DNA of 64,000 bases from Astropecten irregularis (Eukaryota; Echinodermata; Asteroidea; Paxillosida; Astropectinidae), in NCBI GenBank assembly GCA_963971285.1, contig OZ020248.1:20481873-20545872 (forward strand), given 5' to 3'. Below are positions 11,834 through 20,880 of this stretch, in pieces. The stretch's first letter is position 1. Every line of letters starts with the position of its first letter. Below the pieces are notes generated by a model, which searched no databases, was not told where the DNA came from, and saw only the letters and a list, made by a program, of their open reading frames with translations. The translations under genes were made by a program, and so were the position numbers.

Positions 11834-12214
11834 AGAAGGCTGAGGAATGGCTTGCTTCTCAATTATTATAAAGGCATTTCTTGATTCGAGATGGCTTGCA
11901 CTGCTCAGTGAGAGCACGAACGGCTGAGGATGAGTTTTAGGATCCACCTCCTTCAGGTACTGTGGCATGTTGATGATATCCTGCAGAATTTCATCATTTT
12001 AATTCAATCATTTTGTTGTGTCCCCTAAGACATTCCATGTAGTGATTCTCATGCAAGTGGGTGAAATTTAAATGCCATAGGATTGACTCACTTTCAGAAT
12101 ATTCCATTTGTTTGGCCTTTATGTTACCAATCCTGTACTATACCTTTAATAACAATACATGTAGATGGTTTTCATTTGTTTGTATACACAATTAGCAACA
12201 AAATTTTAAGAAAA
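11834..12214. other. flank of the inverted-repeat element
   Basis: On the minus strand 11,870-11,995 reads an open stretch (EILQDIINMPQYLKEVDP, then a Cys/Lys-rich end) that stops a few codons before the element. It may be another piece of the interrupted hAT unit, but I cannot place it. The rest is AT-rich, with nothing supported. Confidence 0.25.
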
Positions 12215-12216
12215 AT

Positions 12217-12290
12217 CAATTGACAGTATTCAGGAGGACGCTGGTTTGAATTCTCGCTCCAGTCAATTTTTCTTTGTTCACTTTTCAAAA
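12217..12290 (+). repeat. 5'-truncated tRNA-derived SINE copy
   Basis: The segment ATTCAGGAGGACGCTGGTTT, then GAATTCTCGCTCCAGTCAA, then TTTCTTTGTTCACTTTTCAA matches, with few changes, the complement of 34,590-34,660. There the same tail follows a tRNA-like head. GGTTTGAATTC is the relic of the pol III B box (GGTTCGAATCC). This copy lacks the A-box half. It is the only recognisable element in the window that reads on the plus strand. Confidence 0.6.
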
Positions 12291-12423
12291 ATAAATTGAG
12301 TCACTTGAGTGTGACTTCAATATTATTTTTCCAGTTAAAAGTTCTGAAGACATGCTAAGTTTTACATGCAGATATTTTTTACCTTAATATGATAGAACAA
12401 AAACAAATAACAACACTACTTAC

Positions 12424-13998
12424 ACAAAGAGTCTTGGACTTGTTGTGATATCCAGAGTTCTCCCAGTTGTTACGGGTTGTCTTCACCAGATGAGGCACAT
12501 CACAGATGAAGAACACCTGTCGGTCTGGATCACAAGGGTTTGCTGTGAAGTAGACGGCCTCTGTAACTGCCTCAGGTAAATGTAAGCAATAAAACTTAAA
12601 ATTTGGTGAGGCGGCATCTGACACAAGGGCACGCACTTGAAAGGGGCTTTCTATAGGAAAACAATGGCCTCCCACATACAGGAATAAAGATGGTCACTAG
12701 TGACGCCTGTACTAGGGTAATTAAAACCAAACTGGTGCATGCAGCGCACTGAACATTCCTTGTACTATGAGGACCAGAACAGCTGGCTCCGACTCCCCAC
12801 GACATTTCCTTTCAAAATCAGCAACTTCATTGGCGATGCTACCAACATCTGTGAACCCATTGACTTTTCCGGACCTCACGGAAAACACCAGCCCAGCCTT
12901 GACCTTCATCTCGTCAAATAATAAGGAGACGTTCCTTTTGTGGGGTGGGCAAGACAAAATGTGGTTATCCTCCACTATCCTGTCGAGCATCGCTGCATTG
13001 AACCCTGTTGTTAGATCAGCAAAGTGGGTATATGGGTGTAGTGTGCTTGGATGAGGTAGCTTCATAAACCCACTTGGCCGAATCAAGTTGAAGGCACTAG
13101 CAGATTTGCTCTGGATCGCTATGCACCATCGTATGATGGCTGGGTGCCAGCGCATCTACTTTACCTTCTCTATCGCATCCTTTTGTTGCTCCCACAACAA
13201 ATGTGCTGCTGAGCCCTTCTCAAAGGTTTTGGAGACATCTTCTTCACACTGGGAAAAGGCTGATTCCATAAGACCATTCTGCTCATCAGAAACTGGAAAA
13301 GCGTCTCTGGACATCAGCTCGGAGACTTTCTCCTGCAGTAGAGCACCACGCCGCTTCAGATTTCTCCTTTCCTTCTGCAGAAGCAAAACCTTTTCCTGCA
13401 GTTGTCTCAATGTCAGTCTGATGTTCGGCACTGTAGACGAAATTGTTATACTATGGCTTCTCTTGGCACATTCTTGGGAGAGCATTGACATCAAATGCTC
13501 ATTTGATTGACATCACATCTCACCTTCCCGTCCGTCATAAAGCTGGCAATGCTAGTGTCTTATGGTGTGACCAACGAGACTGTCGTGGGATGTTATTCGG
13601 AGTGGTATCTGCCCCTCTGGCCCTTCCTTCTTGTCAACCAGCAGCTTGAAGTCGCAGCATTTATTGCCCTCGCAAAGCATTGATGATGACATCCTACGGA
13701 AGAGACTTACTACCAATTCGTGGGACAGTTTCCCCATAACATCTGCAAACAACTTGTGAACTGTCGGAATGACTGTCACCCCATCCACTACAATTTTGCA
13801 TGACAAATCACTGCAAATGGTCAGGTAAATAACTGGCCTACCCAAAGGACCCATCTTCATGATGTGAAGCTTGTCAAATCCTTGCCAAGCTTCTAGATCA
13901 TATTCACTTGCCAGAGAAGACCACTCTTTCAATGACTGTGCTGCCATCTTTTCAGCCGGGACCACTTTACACCTTTGACAATTCCTTTTGTCAAACAA
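12424..13998 (-). pseudogene. P-element/THAP9-like transposase pseudogene, copy 1
   Basis: The minus strand shows the P-family order: an upstream region (13,998-13,552), a coiled coil (LTLRQLQEKVLLLQKERRNL, about 13,410), MRWHPAIIRWCIAIQSKSAS (13,155), LPHPSTL with YTHF, then the RNase-H-like catalytic start LLFDEMKVKAGLVFS with GFTDVGSIANEV, and finally VRALVSDAASPNFKFY and FFICDVPHLVKTTRNNW. DEMK and SDAASPN are family catalytic-core signatures. One in-frame TAG (13,153-13,155) precedes MRWHP, and frame changes occur near 12,720 and 12,650. Coding ends at KSKTLC before a GTAAGT donor (12,418-12,423) that copy 2 shares. Confidence 0.85.
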
Positions 13999-13999
13999 G

Positions 14000-14800
14000 G
14001 GCGCTTCGATGTTGCAGGAAGCCTTTTCCCCTCCACTTCTTAAGCATCACTTTACAGAAAATCAAGACGAATCAGATGAAAAGCACGGCACAAGTGTAGA
14101 AGCTAAGGAAATACAACTGCACGTGCATTTTTGTTATATTTTGCAATACCTCATAAACAATTCATTTACTCCAGTGTTGCAGCAACGAGTTGCTTTGTGC
14201 ACAAAGATGCTTGGAGAGATCTTAGTCGCGCAGCAGGAGGTCTTCGTTCCTTTTGCACAGGTATTGGTAAATACGTAGCGGGGATTAGGCGGGTCGTTCA
14301 AACTCCTTCTATTTCCTTCCTCCATGGGTTGACATACTACCGTTCATTCCCACAGCTAGTCGGCATGCTTCAATATGGTAGCACGTCCCCCTAGCAGTAC
14401 ATGGGCAAGACTCTTTCGGGAACAGACTTACAGACTAGAAGTTTCCTTGCGAGCCCTCTACCAAGAAAACCCCTTTCCTGGCAACACAAGTAAGCTTGTT
14501 GTTTTGGATTACCATTCTGGCCATGCTGAGCTGAGAACGGTTTTTGTCTTGGTCATCATGTTGTAACCACTTATTTAAGCATGTACTAATTAATGCTTTG
14601 CCAAATAGAAATGGTGTCGTATGGGCATGACCATTTTCATGAGCACTACAATTAATAATGGAACAAAATATTTTCAATGACTTAAAATTCAGTTTCCCTT
14701 GTGGTTATCCGATGATTACACACAAAAAATAGTATCACCAACCTTATCATTTGAATGAGAATAAATAAATTAGCCAAATACATTTGGTTTTGTTGTATCA
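14000..14800. other. no supported gene
   Basis: Several short open frames exist on both strands, but none shows a recognisable motif. The THAP zinc-finger exon expected upstream of a P-family transposase (on the minus strand, just above 14.0 kb) is not visible. Confidence 0.5.
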
Positions 14801-15039
14801 TTAGATACTCAGCAATTTGGTTTTGGCAGCTTTTGACTGCTCCACAAGGTGATTTAGCTCATTCAGCTCCTGATGACTGCTGCAGGGTAACATTGGCAAA
14901 ATGGTATTATCATCATCGGTGTCATTACCTGAGGGCAGGGCAATGAGTGTCCACTGACACTCTGCAATCTCCCGCAGGATAATCTCCTGTCTGTCTAGCC
15001 GCTCTACGATCCTTTCGTATAACGTGCACATTCTGGTGC
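14801..15039 (-). pseudogene. DUF4806-like exon (3' exon of a broken host-type gene)
   Basis: The exon begins after a good acceptor (TTGCTTTGTAG, exon start 15039) and reads MCTLYERIVERLDRQEIILR, an acidic DTDDDN linker, then LPMLPCSSHQELNELNHLVE. A helix, an acidic linker and the LPxxxxxELxxLxxxL pattern are how DUF4806 domains start. The frame closes at LLSI, before the remainder of that domain. Exons typical of the 5' part of such genes lie at 18.0-18.4 kb on the same strand. The intervening 3 kb is filled with transposon pieces. Confidence 0.45.
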
Positions 15040-15149
15040 CTACAAAGCAACTGAAGTAGAGGATAATGACATCATTATTACCAAAAGACCATCATAAGTG
15101 TTAATCCATTGTTGTGAACCCCATGCATGCTAATTGAAGTCAAAGACAG

Positions 15150-15995
15150 TTGGGTTTTTGACTTCAACTACATTTACCTTGCATTTGATAACCGCAAATG
15201 CAGCATGGAATGCCTTGTCTGGTAGCAGATGATCCCTTGTGGCTTTAGTTATGGAGATAATTCCCATTCCATCCTTGAATCTGGGGCATCCAGCTCATAC
15301 ACGGTTACCCTCTCTCTGTCCCTCTCTACCTCGCATTTAATCACTGCAAATGCAGCATGGAATGCCTTGTCTGGTAGCAGATGATCCCTTGTGGCTTTAG
15401 TTATGGAGATATCTCCCATTCCATCCTTGAATCTGGGGCATCCAGCTCATACACGGTTACCCTCTCTCTGTCCCTCTCTACCTCGCATTTAATAAAGTTC
15501 TGCAAATGCTGCACGGAATGCCTTGTCTGGTAGCAGATGATCCCTTGTGGCTTTGGTTAGGGAGTCAGGGAGATGTCTCCCATTCCATCGGCACCATCCT
15601 TAACCGTTGTCAAGATGCAATGGTCGTCCTAGGGATCAAATCCCTCTCTCTCCAATCCTGCTGAAATCTCAGCATCCAACTCCTCCAGAGTCTTTGCAAG
15701 GGTGTGGTGAGAGTAGGGCCAAGCCACTTCTCTCATGTTGAGGGAAAGGGGTCTCTAGTCCTGGATGGTCCTCTCAATTGAGATTCTGGGGTTCAAACGA
15801 TAGCTCCCCTTACTCATCATGAGACTGCCCTACCTTGACAGGGGTGTGATGGATGACATCCATTCCTCCATCCAATCTGAATCGTACACTACCAGGCATG
15901 AAGGCTTTTTCCAGCTCGTTCAGGACATGCGGAGGCTTCAGGATACTGGCATCCTTGGCTCTCAATTTCTTGTACTGGGCTTCATAGTGTGATTT
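15150..15995 (-). pseudogene. RAG1-like (ProtoRAG/Transib-type) core pseudogene
   Basis: Read on the minus strand: SHYEAQYKKLRAKDASILKP, then LEKAFMPG (15,995-15,810); in the next frame REVAWPYSHHTLAKTLEELD followed by AEISAGLEREGFDP; then TTVKDGADGMGDISLT (DGMGD at 15,575-15,589), LPDKAFRAAFAVIKCEVERD, and VTVYELDAP. The order and spacing match the RAG1 core, where DGMGD carries the first catalytic aspartate (D600 in mouse), followed by a PxKAxRFSF strand and an (F/Y)Ex(A)PNS segment. In-frame stops (15,810-15,812; after RTIQD; after GFDP; after ISLTP) and shifts make it non-functional. Nothing after APDS is found; the second Asp and the Glu are missing. Confidence 0.8.
15181..15600. repeat. 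152-bp tandem repeat inside the RAG1-like pseudogene, 2.75 copies
   Basis: Units start at 15,181, 15,333 and 15,485 (152 bp apart) and are over 90% alike by eye. Each carries the stretch coding DGMGD to VTVYELDAP. The DGMGD codons recur at about 15,411-15,425 and, with the second Asp changed, at about 15,259-15,273. Because 152 is not a multiple of three, each copy falls in a different frame. The 15,485 copy is the one that joins the upstream RAG1-like sequence. Confidence 0.9.
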
Positions 15996-16047
15996 TTTTA
16001 AATAGCATTAATTAACTTCTCGTAACTGGAATGCCTACTTCACTCGT

Positions 16048-16504
16048 CTTACCCGTAGAGCCACTACTTAGACTGGGGTTGTCGGGCAGGGGACTGCTGC
16101 TCGGGTAACGGGGTGTACCCGGCAGAGTCCGTACACGAGAGCACGGATATCCGCCCTGGGGGGTGGCTTTTGTCCCCAGGATTTGCGGAACCTGCTCTAT
16201 CTACTCTTTTCATACAGCATTTCAACAACAGTTATAACACACACGAATAAATAATCAACTCTACACATGTTATAACACAAAATACCTTTATTATATGAAA
16301 CTTCGCTTGCGTGAGTTAAAAGCGGAGAGAACGAAAAAACACGTCCTTCTGCCCTGACGCTAAGAGAAAAGAGGACGCTTACGTGGCATTCATGCCGCAG
16401 GGCACCGTGGGTAGGTCGATAGGGGGCGCTGTTGTATCTAATTCTTAGCGCGAATACCTGACGGTTTAGGGAAATATGCATAAGTAGTGGCTCTACAGGT
16501 AAGT
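16048..16504. mobile_element. MITE-like element, about 457 bp
   Basis: GTAGAGCCACTACTTA at 16,055-16,070 is repeated inverted at 16,481-16,496, and the match extends outward through TTACC with one mismatch (22 bp in all). ACTCGT at 16,042-16,047 and at 16,505-16,510 is a likely target-site duplication. The interior is more GC- and CpG-rich than its surroundings and has no recognisable protein. Confidence 0.65.
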
Positions 16505-16559
16505 ACTCGTTCGTAGACCCCCACCACACTTCTGTGGGGGAATTTCCTTTTGTGCCTTT

Positions 16560-16929
16560 TGCATTTCCTTCTGTTCCTTCTGGTTCCTCGTCCAACTTCA
16601 TTGCTTTGGGTTTAAGATGGTCTCTCTCAAGACTTAAAGAACGTTTAGCGTTTTTCAAAGACAGATTTTGTTTTCCTATGGAGTCCAGTTTGACAGACAT
16701 CTTTGCAAGATGGCCATTCTTGGTCTTGGTCTTCTTGATTTGATATGCACCATGCCACCAGAAAGTCTTCACCAAATTCATCAACCACCAACACTGTCAC
16801 CAAGGTGTAGTCATATGCATTTGTGCCATGTGTGGCATCCATGCAGATTACTCTGTTTCCAAAAGACTTTAATATCTTTTTCTGTAAGTTGGTCATTATC
16901 CTCAGGAGGAAAGCTTCAGATGGTAGCAC
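16560..16929 (-). pseudogene. MULE-type transposase fragment
   Basis: The minus frame reads FGNRVICMDATHGTNAYDYT, then LVTVLVVDEFGEDFLVAWCI and SNQED. A catalytic Asp in (I/C)(C/I)xD(A/S)THGTN, then a strand ending in VDEFGE and a WCISN turn, is the MULE transposase core as found in invertebrates. The frame changes at about 16,780 into a Lys-rich stretch (KKTKTKNGHLAKMSVKLDSI), which may be a coiled-coil tail or unrelated sequence. The later acidic residues of the triad are not seen. Confidence 0.65.
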
Positions 16930-17001
16930 ATCAACTCATTTGGGCTGGCTTCTCCTTGTGGTTTGTATGATGAACAAACTTTAGATGGAAACTTTCAATT
17001 T

Positions 17002-17414
17002 TTACCTTGGATGAATTTCCACTCTCCGAATCAACAACTGCTCTTTCAAATATTTACAGGGGCAAGTTACACAGTGGCATGTCATCATCATAGTCCTATT
17101 CCTCTTGGACAGAGGAATTTCATCGTCTGAGTCCCAATGGTCGGGGTCCACAAGTCCTGAGAACAGTGCGTGTCCATAAGTTTGTCCTTCCTCTTTTTTG
17201 GAATGTTCCTCCAACAGTGTTTTTTTGTGGGCGATGGCTTTGCGCATTTTTTCTCTGCTTCTGTTGCTCTGTGAACTGAGGCAGAGAGACGTTTTGTGTC
17301 CTTCTTTGATGACGCGTCTTTGTTGTGCATTCCATGGGGAAGGTCTAACTGTTCAAGAACAGCTCGGCGTCCTTTCTCTGAACCAATGTTCCATTGTAGT
17401 ACTGCCAGATTCAA
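17002..17414 (-). pseudogene. Mutator-like transposase C-terminal fragment
   Basis: Two minus frames combine into NLAVLQWNIG, VLEQLDLPHGMHNKDAS, TKRLSASVHRATEAEKK, then KAIAHKKTLLEEHSKKEEGQ and TYGHALFSG. An (x)LQxN(x)G helix, a GL/DL-P-G turn, a D-xxR basic helix, a long Lys/Glu helix and (T)YG at the end is the C terminus of animal Mutator-like transposases. At least one frame change (about 17,250) is needed. It may belong to the same unit as the MULE core at 16.6-16.9 kb, but the order is reversed for that (this piece is upstream on the minus strand). Confidence 0.45.
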
Positions 17415-17479
17415 TGCTACCTGAATCTGGCATGTACCTCTCCAGCTGAGGTGCTTTGGACACCGCTACCAGATCAGGG

Positions 17480-17701
17480 CATTAAAAGACTCGTTCGGGT
17501 TCTGGGTATATCCTCCCAGACATTGCTCGAGCAACTGAACATGTTAATATTTTCTGATAATTGATCATGTTACTCTCTGAGGTAGCTCCTCTTTTGCCTC
17601 TTGATGCTGAAGTTGGTGGGTGATAGGCGTTCAGAGGAAGGGGGTGATTGATGTTCGGAAGCTTGGATAGAGACTGGAGATTGGGCATGGCTTGTTGATG
17701 C
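17480..17701 (-). pseudogene. Ser/Pro-rich central exon of the DUF4806-type gene (tentative)
   Basis: After an acceptor (GGTAATTAACAG, exon start 17,701) one frame reads a Ser/Pro/Gln-rich stretch (ASTSHAQSPVSIQASEHQSP) ending in a basic KRQKR before a stop at about 17,575. Disordered Ser/Pro-rich exons sit between the 5' exons and the DUF4806 domain in such genes. The splice phase does not match the exon at 18.0 kb, so the assignment is weak. Confidence 0.3.
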
Positions 17702-18012
17702 CTGTTAATTACCAATGTAATTAAAAATTTACAAAATTGAATTGCTTAAATCACTGTTAACCACAGGAAACATTTTTATTTGCAATGAACTACATGTACC
17801 ATCCAATCTTCCCATTTGTCAAAAGGGGTCTTTGTAGGTAAAGATGCATAGCCCATCAAACAATTTCACCTGACGATGTCAAATATGTATTTGATGATGC
17901 ATTGTATACTGTAAGAATCGTCGTGAGAATTTACATCATGTCAACAAAGATCTCCATCTACATTGTTAATTGCCAAATTAAAACATTTCCAATGTGTCTT
18001 AAAGTTTCTCAC

Positions 18013-18386
18013 CATCAGTTTCAACTTCACTCTCTGATGACTCCAATCTGGCTGGCCGGCATTTTTTCCTCGGACCTTCATCATTACTCTCAACATTTGA
18101 AGTATCCTCGGCCCTCTTCGCTAGCTGCTTTGCTTTTTCATAGTCACCTGAGTTCAAAACATACATGTACATGTAGGGAACAAAAGGCATAAGCAACTAA
18201 ATTAAATTGTACATGGTTACAATGTCTCCACATGAATAGGGTACTATAAATCTGATAATATAAACCAAACTTACAGGTCTCTCTTAGTACTCTGACCCTA
18301 TATCTTCCCCAGTTCTCAGCATCAGGAATATCATGCCTCCTTGCTCATTCCGCTGCTCTGTGGGCTGGCCAGTAGGAGTAGGTATC
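18013..18386 (-). pseudogene. two 5' exons of a DUF4806-type gene with one stop codon
   Basis: Exon A (18,275-18,386) lies between an acceptor CCCATACAG and a donor GTAAGT and reads HDIPDAENWGRYRVRVLRET. Exon B (18,013-18,147) lies between TGAACTCAG and GTGAGA and reads DYEKAKQLAKRAEDTSNVES followed by an acidic/basic linker. The splice joins in phase: the split codon gives Cys between RET and DYE. W-x-Y-xVxVL followed by YExAxxLxxxAEDTS is the N-terminal module of animal DUF4806 genes. One in-frame TGA stands in exon A where the family often has Arg (CGA to TGA decay). Confidence 0.55.
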
Positions 18387-18389
18387 CTG

Positions 18390-19140
18390 TATGGGCAATA
18401 AAAACATTACAAACAAATTAATTACTTGTACCTGCATTACAAATATGTAAATGAACTATAGCCTACATTATACATTTAATCATAGGAAACAATGGACTGT
18501 ATTCCATCAATGTAAACAAATGAAAAAGACCACGTATATATATATGGCATCATTAGTTTACATTTTTGCAAGTCCAACTTATATATGTTACCGAGCAAAT
18601 GGTTCTTTGTACAAGTTTTATTCAGCCACCAGGGAAAAAAGGTCGATGAGTAATTAAGTAGGATGAGGAATGAAGAAATACAAAATCAGTCAAAGGAACT
18701 TCTCTGGGCACATACAAAATGGTAGCATAAAATAACAGCGTTGATAGTATGAAGGTCTGTAGTAGAATGCCAGGACCAGGGCTGACCACAACTCCCACCA
18801 AGGCCATATAGCCTCTGGCTCACAGTGGGTGGTTGTTGCTAAGGCAACCAGTCTGCACCTGGAGTGCCTGGTCACATATATATTTGGCATCATTAGTTTA
18901 CATTTTTGCAAGTCCAACTTCAAGCATTCTTTCAAGTGAAACCAAATGTTACAAAAAACGATTTCTTCTTGTTGGTCCTGGTAACAACGTTTGGCTGCAC
19001 ACTTTTCATGAAATGATTGGTCAGGAGGATGGTTTTCGACATAACTGCTGGGCGCAGCATCGTCTTCCAGTTGCACAAACTCTATGAATTGTTTGATTGC
19101 CAGCAGATATGTATTAGTCTGCATTTCACTTACCAGTACC
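18390..19140. repeat. spacer with a 40-bp direct repeat
   Basis: GGCATCATTAGTTTACATTT and its downstream flank occur at 18,541-18,580 and again at 18,881-18,920 (one or two differences in 40 bases), 340 bp apart. A 144-codon minus frame (18,690-19,124) overlaps the second copy but shows no domain that I recognise; part of it is Cys/Tyr-rich. Confidence 0.5.
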
Positions 19141-19149
19141 TGTGCATTT

Positions 19150-19640
19150 TCAGATCAAAGGTTTCTCCAACGAGGTTGTTGGTAGATCATGCTTGGTAAC
19201 TCCATGTCATCCTCAAAGGGTGATGGCGACGCCGTTTAGCCACTGGAATGGATCGTCGAAATCGTGTGTTTTTCTTGGGCAGAACGGGTTGCAACCTGAA
19301 ACCAAGAAGGTCTACCTGTTCAACCTGAAGTGTTCCCTCCATTCTGCATTGCTCAGGTTACGGATCATCTCGTCCCAATCTGCCGATGTTCTCGGTTTCA
19401 TCCACACCATCCTGTCAACAGGTTTTTGTTCTTCAGCTATCACTGTAGCCAGCATCAACACTAGCGTGGCATACCTTCGTCTTGAAAACACTGTGCACTC
19501 CGTTGCATTCTAGGGCAGTCAGAGCGAAGCAGTCCTCGAATCTGGATTTCCTCAATTTTGTCTTGTTTTTCCAGATATCGAAACCGAAGCTGTGCCAGAA
19601 ACATAGGCAGAATCAGGCCTAAAATCATAGCGAATTGTTC
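19150..19640 (-). pseudogene. Harbinger (PIF)-like transposase, N-terminal fragment
   Basis: The minus strand, with two compensating frame changes near 19,300 and 19,240, reads RMVWMKPRTSADWDEMIRNL followed by SNAEWREHFRLNR, then LQPVLPKKNTRFRRSIPVAK and GVAITL. A W-x-x-x-W region, an E-WREHFRxxxxTF helix and (D/N)TRFRxxIPVxKRVAIxL are the start of Harbinger nucleases, just ahead of the first catalytic Asp. The DDE core itself is not present. Confidence 0.6.
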
Positions 19641-19689
19641 TTCCATCTTGATTGTTTAGCTCGCGTGCATAGAAGAACAATTCAGCATG

Positions 19690-20120
19690 GGCAATTTGAC
19701 CCTCGGTCCTGGCGAATTCCATCCCAGAAAACAGTGCGGGGATCCAGTAGAGCAGAAATGCTGAGCAAAGCTTTGATGGCTTCCTTGTTGTACAAACTCT
19801 CCATCTTAGCTAGGATTGCTCGTTTAATGTCCGCAGTCAGGTCTTGGCCATGGCCAGCACACTCTCTCTCAGGTTGTGCATCATTTGCAGGATGGAAGAT
19901 ACAGTAAAATACTTTTCACCTAAAATAATGTCAGTGAATTTTGCCATTGGAGTAAGCTTTGTCTTTGTCTATTGCGCCCAGCATGCTCAAATCCTTCCTG
20001 CTAGGGACCAAATGTGAGTGAGCCCTGTCTTCGGACAAAACTCTCCGTAAGGCTGGGGTCTGCAATAGGAGTCTCTGGATCATCTTTTGTTTCGTTCCCC
20101 ATCGTGTAGGACAGTCCTAA
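19690..20120 (-). pseudogene. hAT transposase, middle to C-terminal part
   Basis: The minus strand reads DCPTRWGTKQKMIQRLLLQT, then RAHSHLVPSRKDLSMLGAID, a frame change, FTDIILGEKYFTVSSILQMM, a frame change, DLTADIKRAILAKMESLYNK and LLSISALLDPR. D(C/V)PTRW, LVPxxxD, and the helix ending in LDPR are landmarks of BED-type hAT transposases in the correct order. The dimerisation domain after LDPR is missing. The upstream part (DNTSNM) is at 20.6-20.8 kb, separated by a RecQ-like piece. Confidence 0.75.
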
Positions 20121-20207
20121 AGGAAATGAAACAAAAAACGGTATGGATTTATTTTTAACAGATTCTTCCTTGTGATAAATAATTGTGTTGAGAGTAATAC
20201 CAATCTG

Positions 20208-20522
20208 CTACTGTGTGTGCTTCATCAATAGCCTAAGACATGTCCGCTCCTGATACACCTTCGTCTGGATGACTGGATACCACTCCTCCAGCGCTTCTGG
20301 AGAAGTCAAAATTACAGCCATGAGCTCCTTCAGAGGGCTCACCACAAGGGCCACTTGGTTCTCTCCTAGTAGTGGAGGCAAAATATACAGAAGGCTTTTG
20401 CCAAACCCTGTTGGCAAAATTGCCAAAACGTGGTGTAGATGCTTCAAAACACAAACTTGTTCCTCTCTCAAATGTTGAGGCAGGTTTGGATAATTCTTCA
20501 GTACATCTTGAAACATGTCCAT
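20208..20522 (-). pseudogene. RecQ-like DEAH helicase fragment, internally deleted
   Basis: The minus frame reads NLPQHLREEQVCVLKHLHHV, then LAILPTGFGKSLLYILPP (motif 0 and Walker A), VALVVSPLKELM (motif Ia region), and then jumps to ILTSPEALEEWY. About 60 residues normally between those last two are absent. The DEAH box survives as AIDEAH (20,215-20,232), but in another frame than the Walker A motif. The piece resembles the RecQ-like helicases that have multiplied in invertebrate genomes. It sits between two parts of one hAT transposase on the same strand. Confidence 0.7.
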
Positions 20523-20584
20523 GGTGCGTTTGTATAAAACTATGTGGTTGTGTCACAAGGTTCTTTGATTGTGTTTGTGATTTT

Positions 20585-20797
20585 TTATTCTTTTTCAAAG
20601 ACTGTCATCAAGGTCATTCTCCTGGACCTCATCTTCCTTGGAACTTGAGGACTCCACACCATCAGCAGTTGGAAAATTGACACTGAAGACCTGAACTTCA
20701 TATTGGATGTATTATCAGAAATGACAAGCTCAGTTTTCTTCTTGATTTCAAACTCCTCTAGAACTTCATTGAAGGCACCAGAAATCTTCTTCTCCAT
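20585..20797 (-). pseudogene. hAT transposase fragment (DNTSNM segment)
   Basis: The minus frame reads FEIKKKTELVISDNTSNM, the second catalytic region of hAT transposases (DNAxNM). A frame change follows, and the alternative frame continues FSVNFPTADGVESSSSKEDE, an acidic linker common at this place in BED-type hAT proteins. It fits directly upstream of the DCPTRW part at 20.1 kb, which makes the two halves one interrupted transposase. Confidence 0.6.
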
Positions 20798-20880
20798 GTG
20801 TGAACATTAAGAAATTAACTTTATTTAATTGGACCCTTCACAAAAGTACAGGCATGATGATGAATATTATAATAACCCCC

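Noticed and set aside
15977-15990. CACTATG at the edge of the RAG1-like remnant as a ProtoRAG terminal heptamer
   Set aside because: The seven bases fall inside the conserved coding sequence (SHYEAQ) and not at an element border; no matching inverted end was found.
16197-16784. A 195-codon minus-strand open frame as a gene
   Set aside because: It reads through the inverted-repeat element and into the MULE piece in a non-homologous frame; only the first part touches recognisable transposase sequence.
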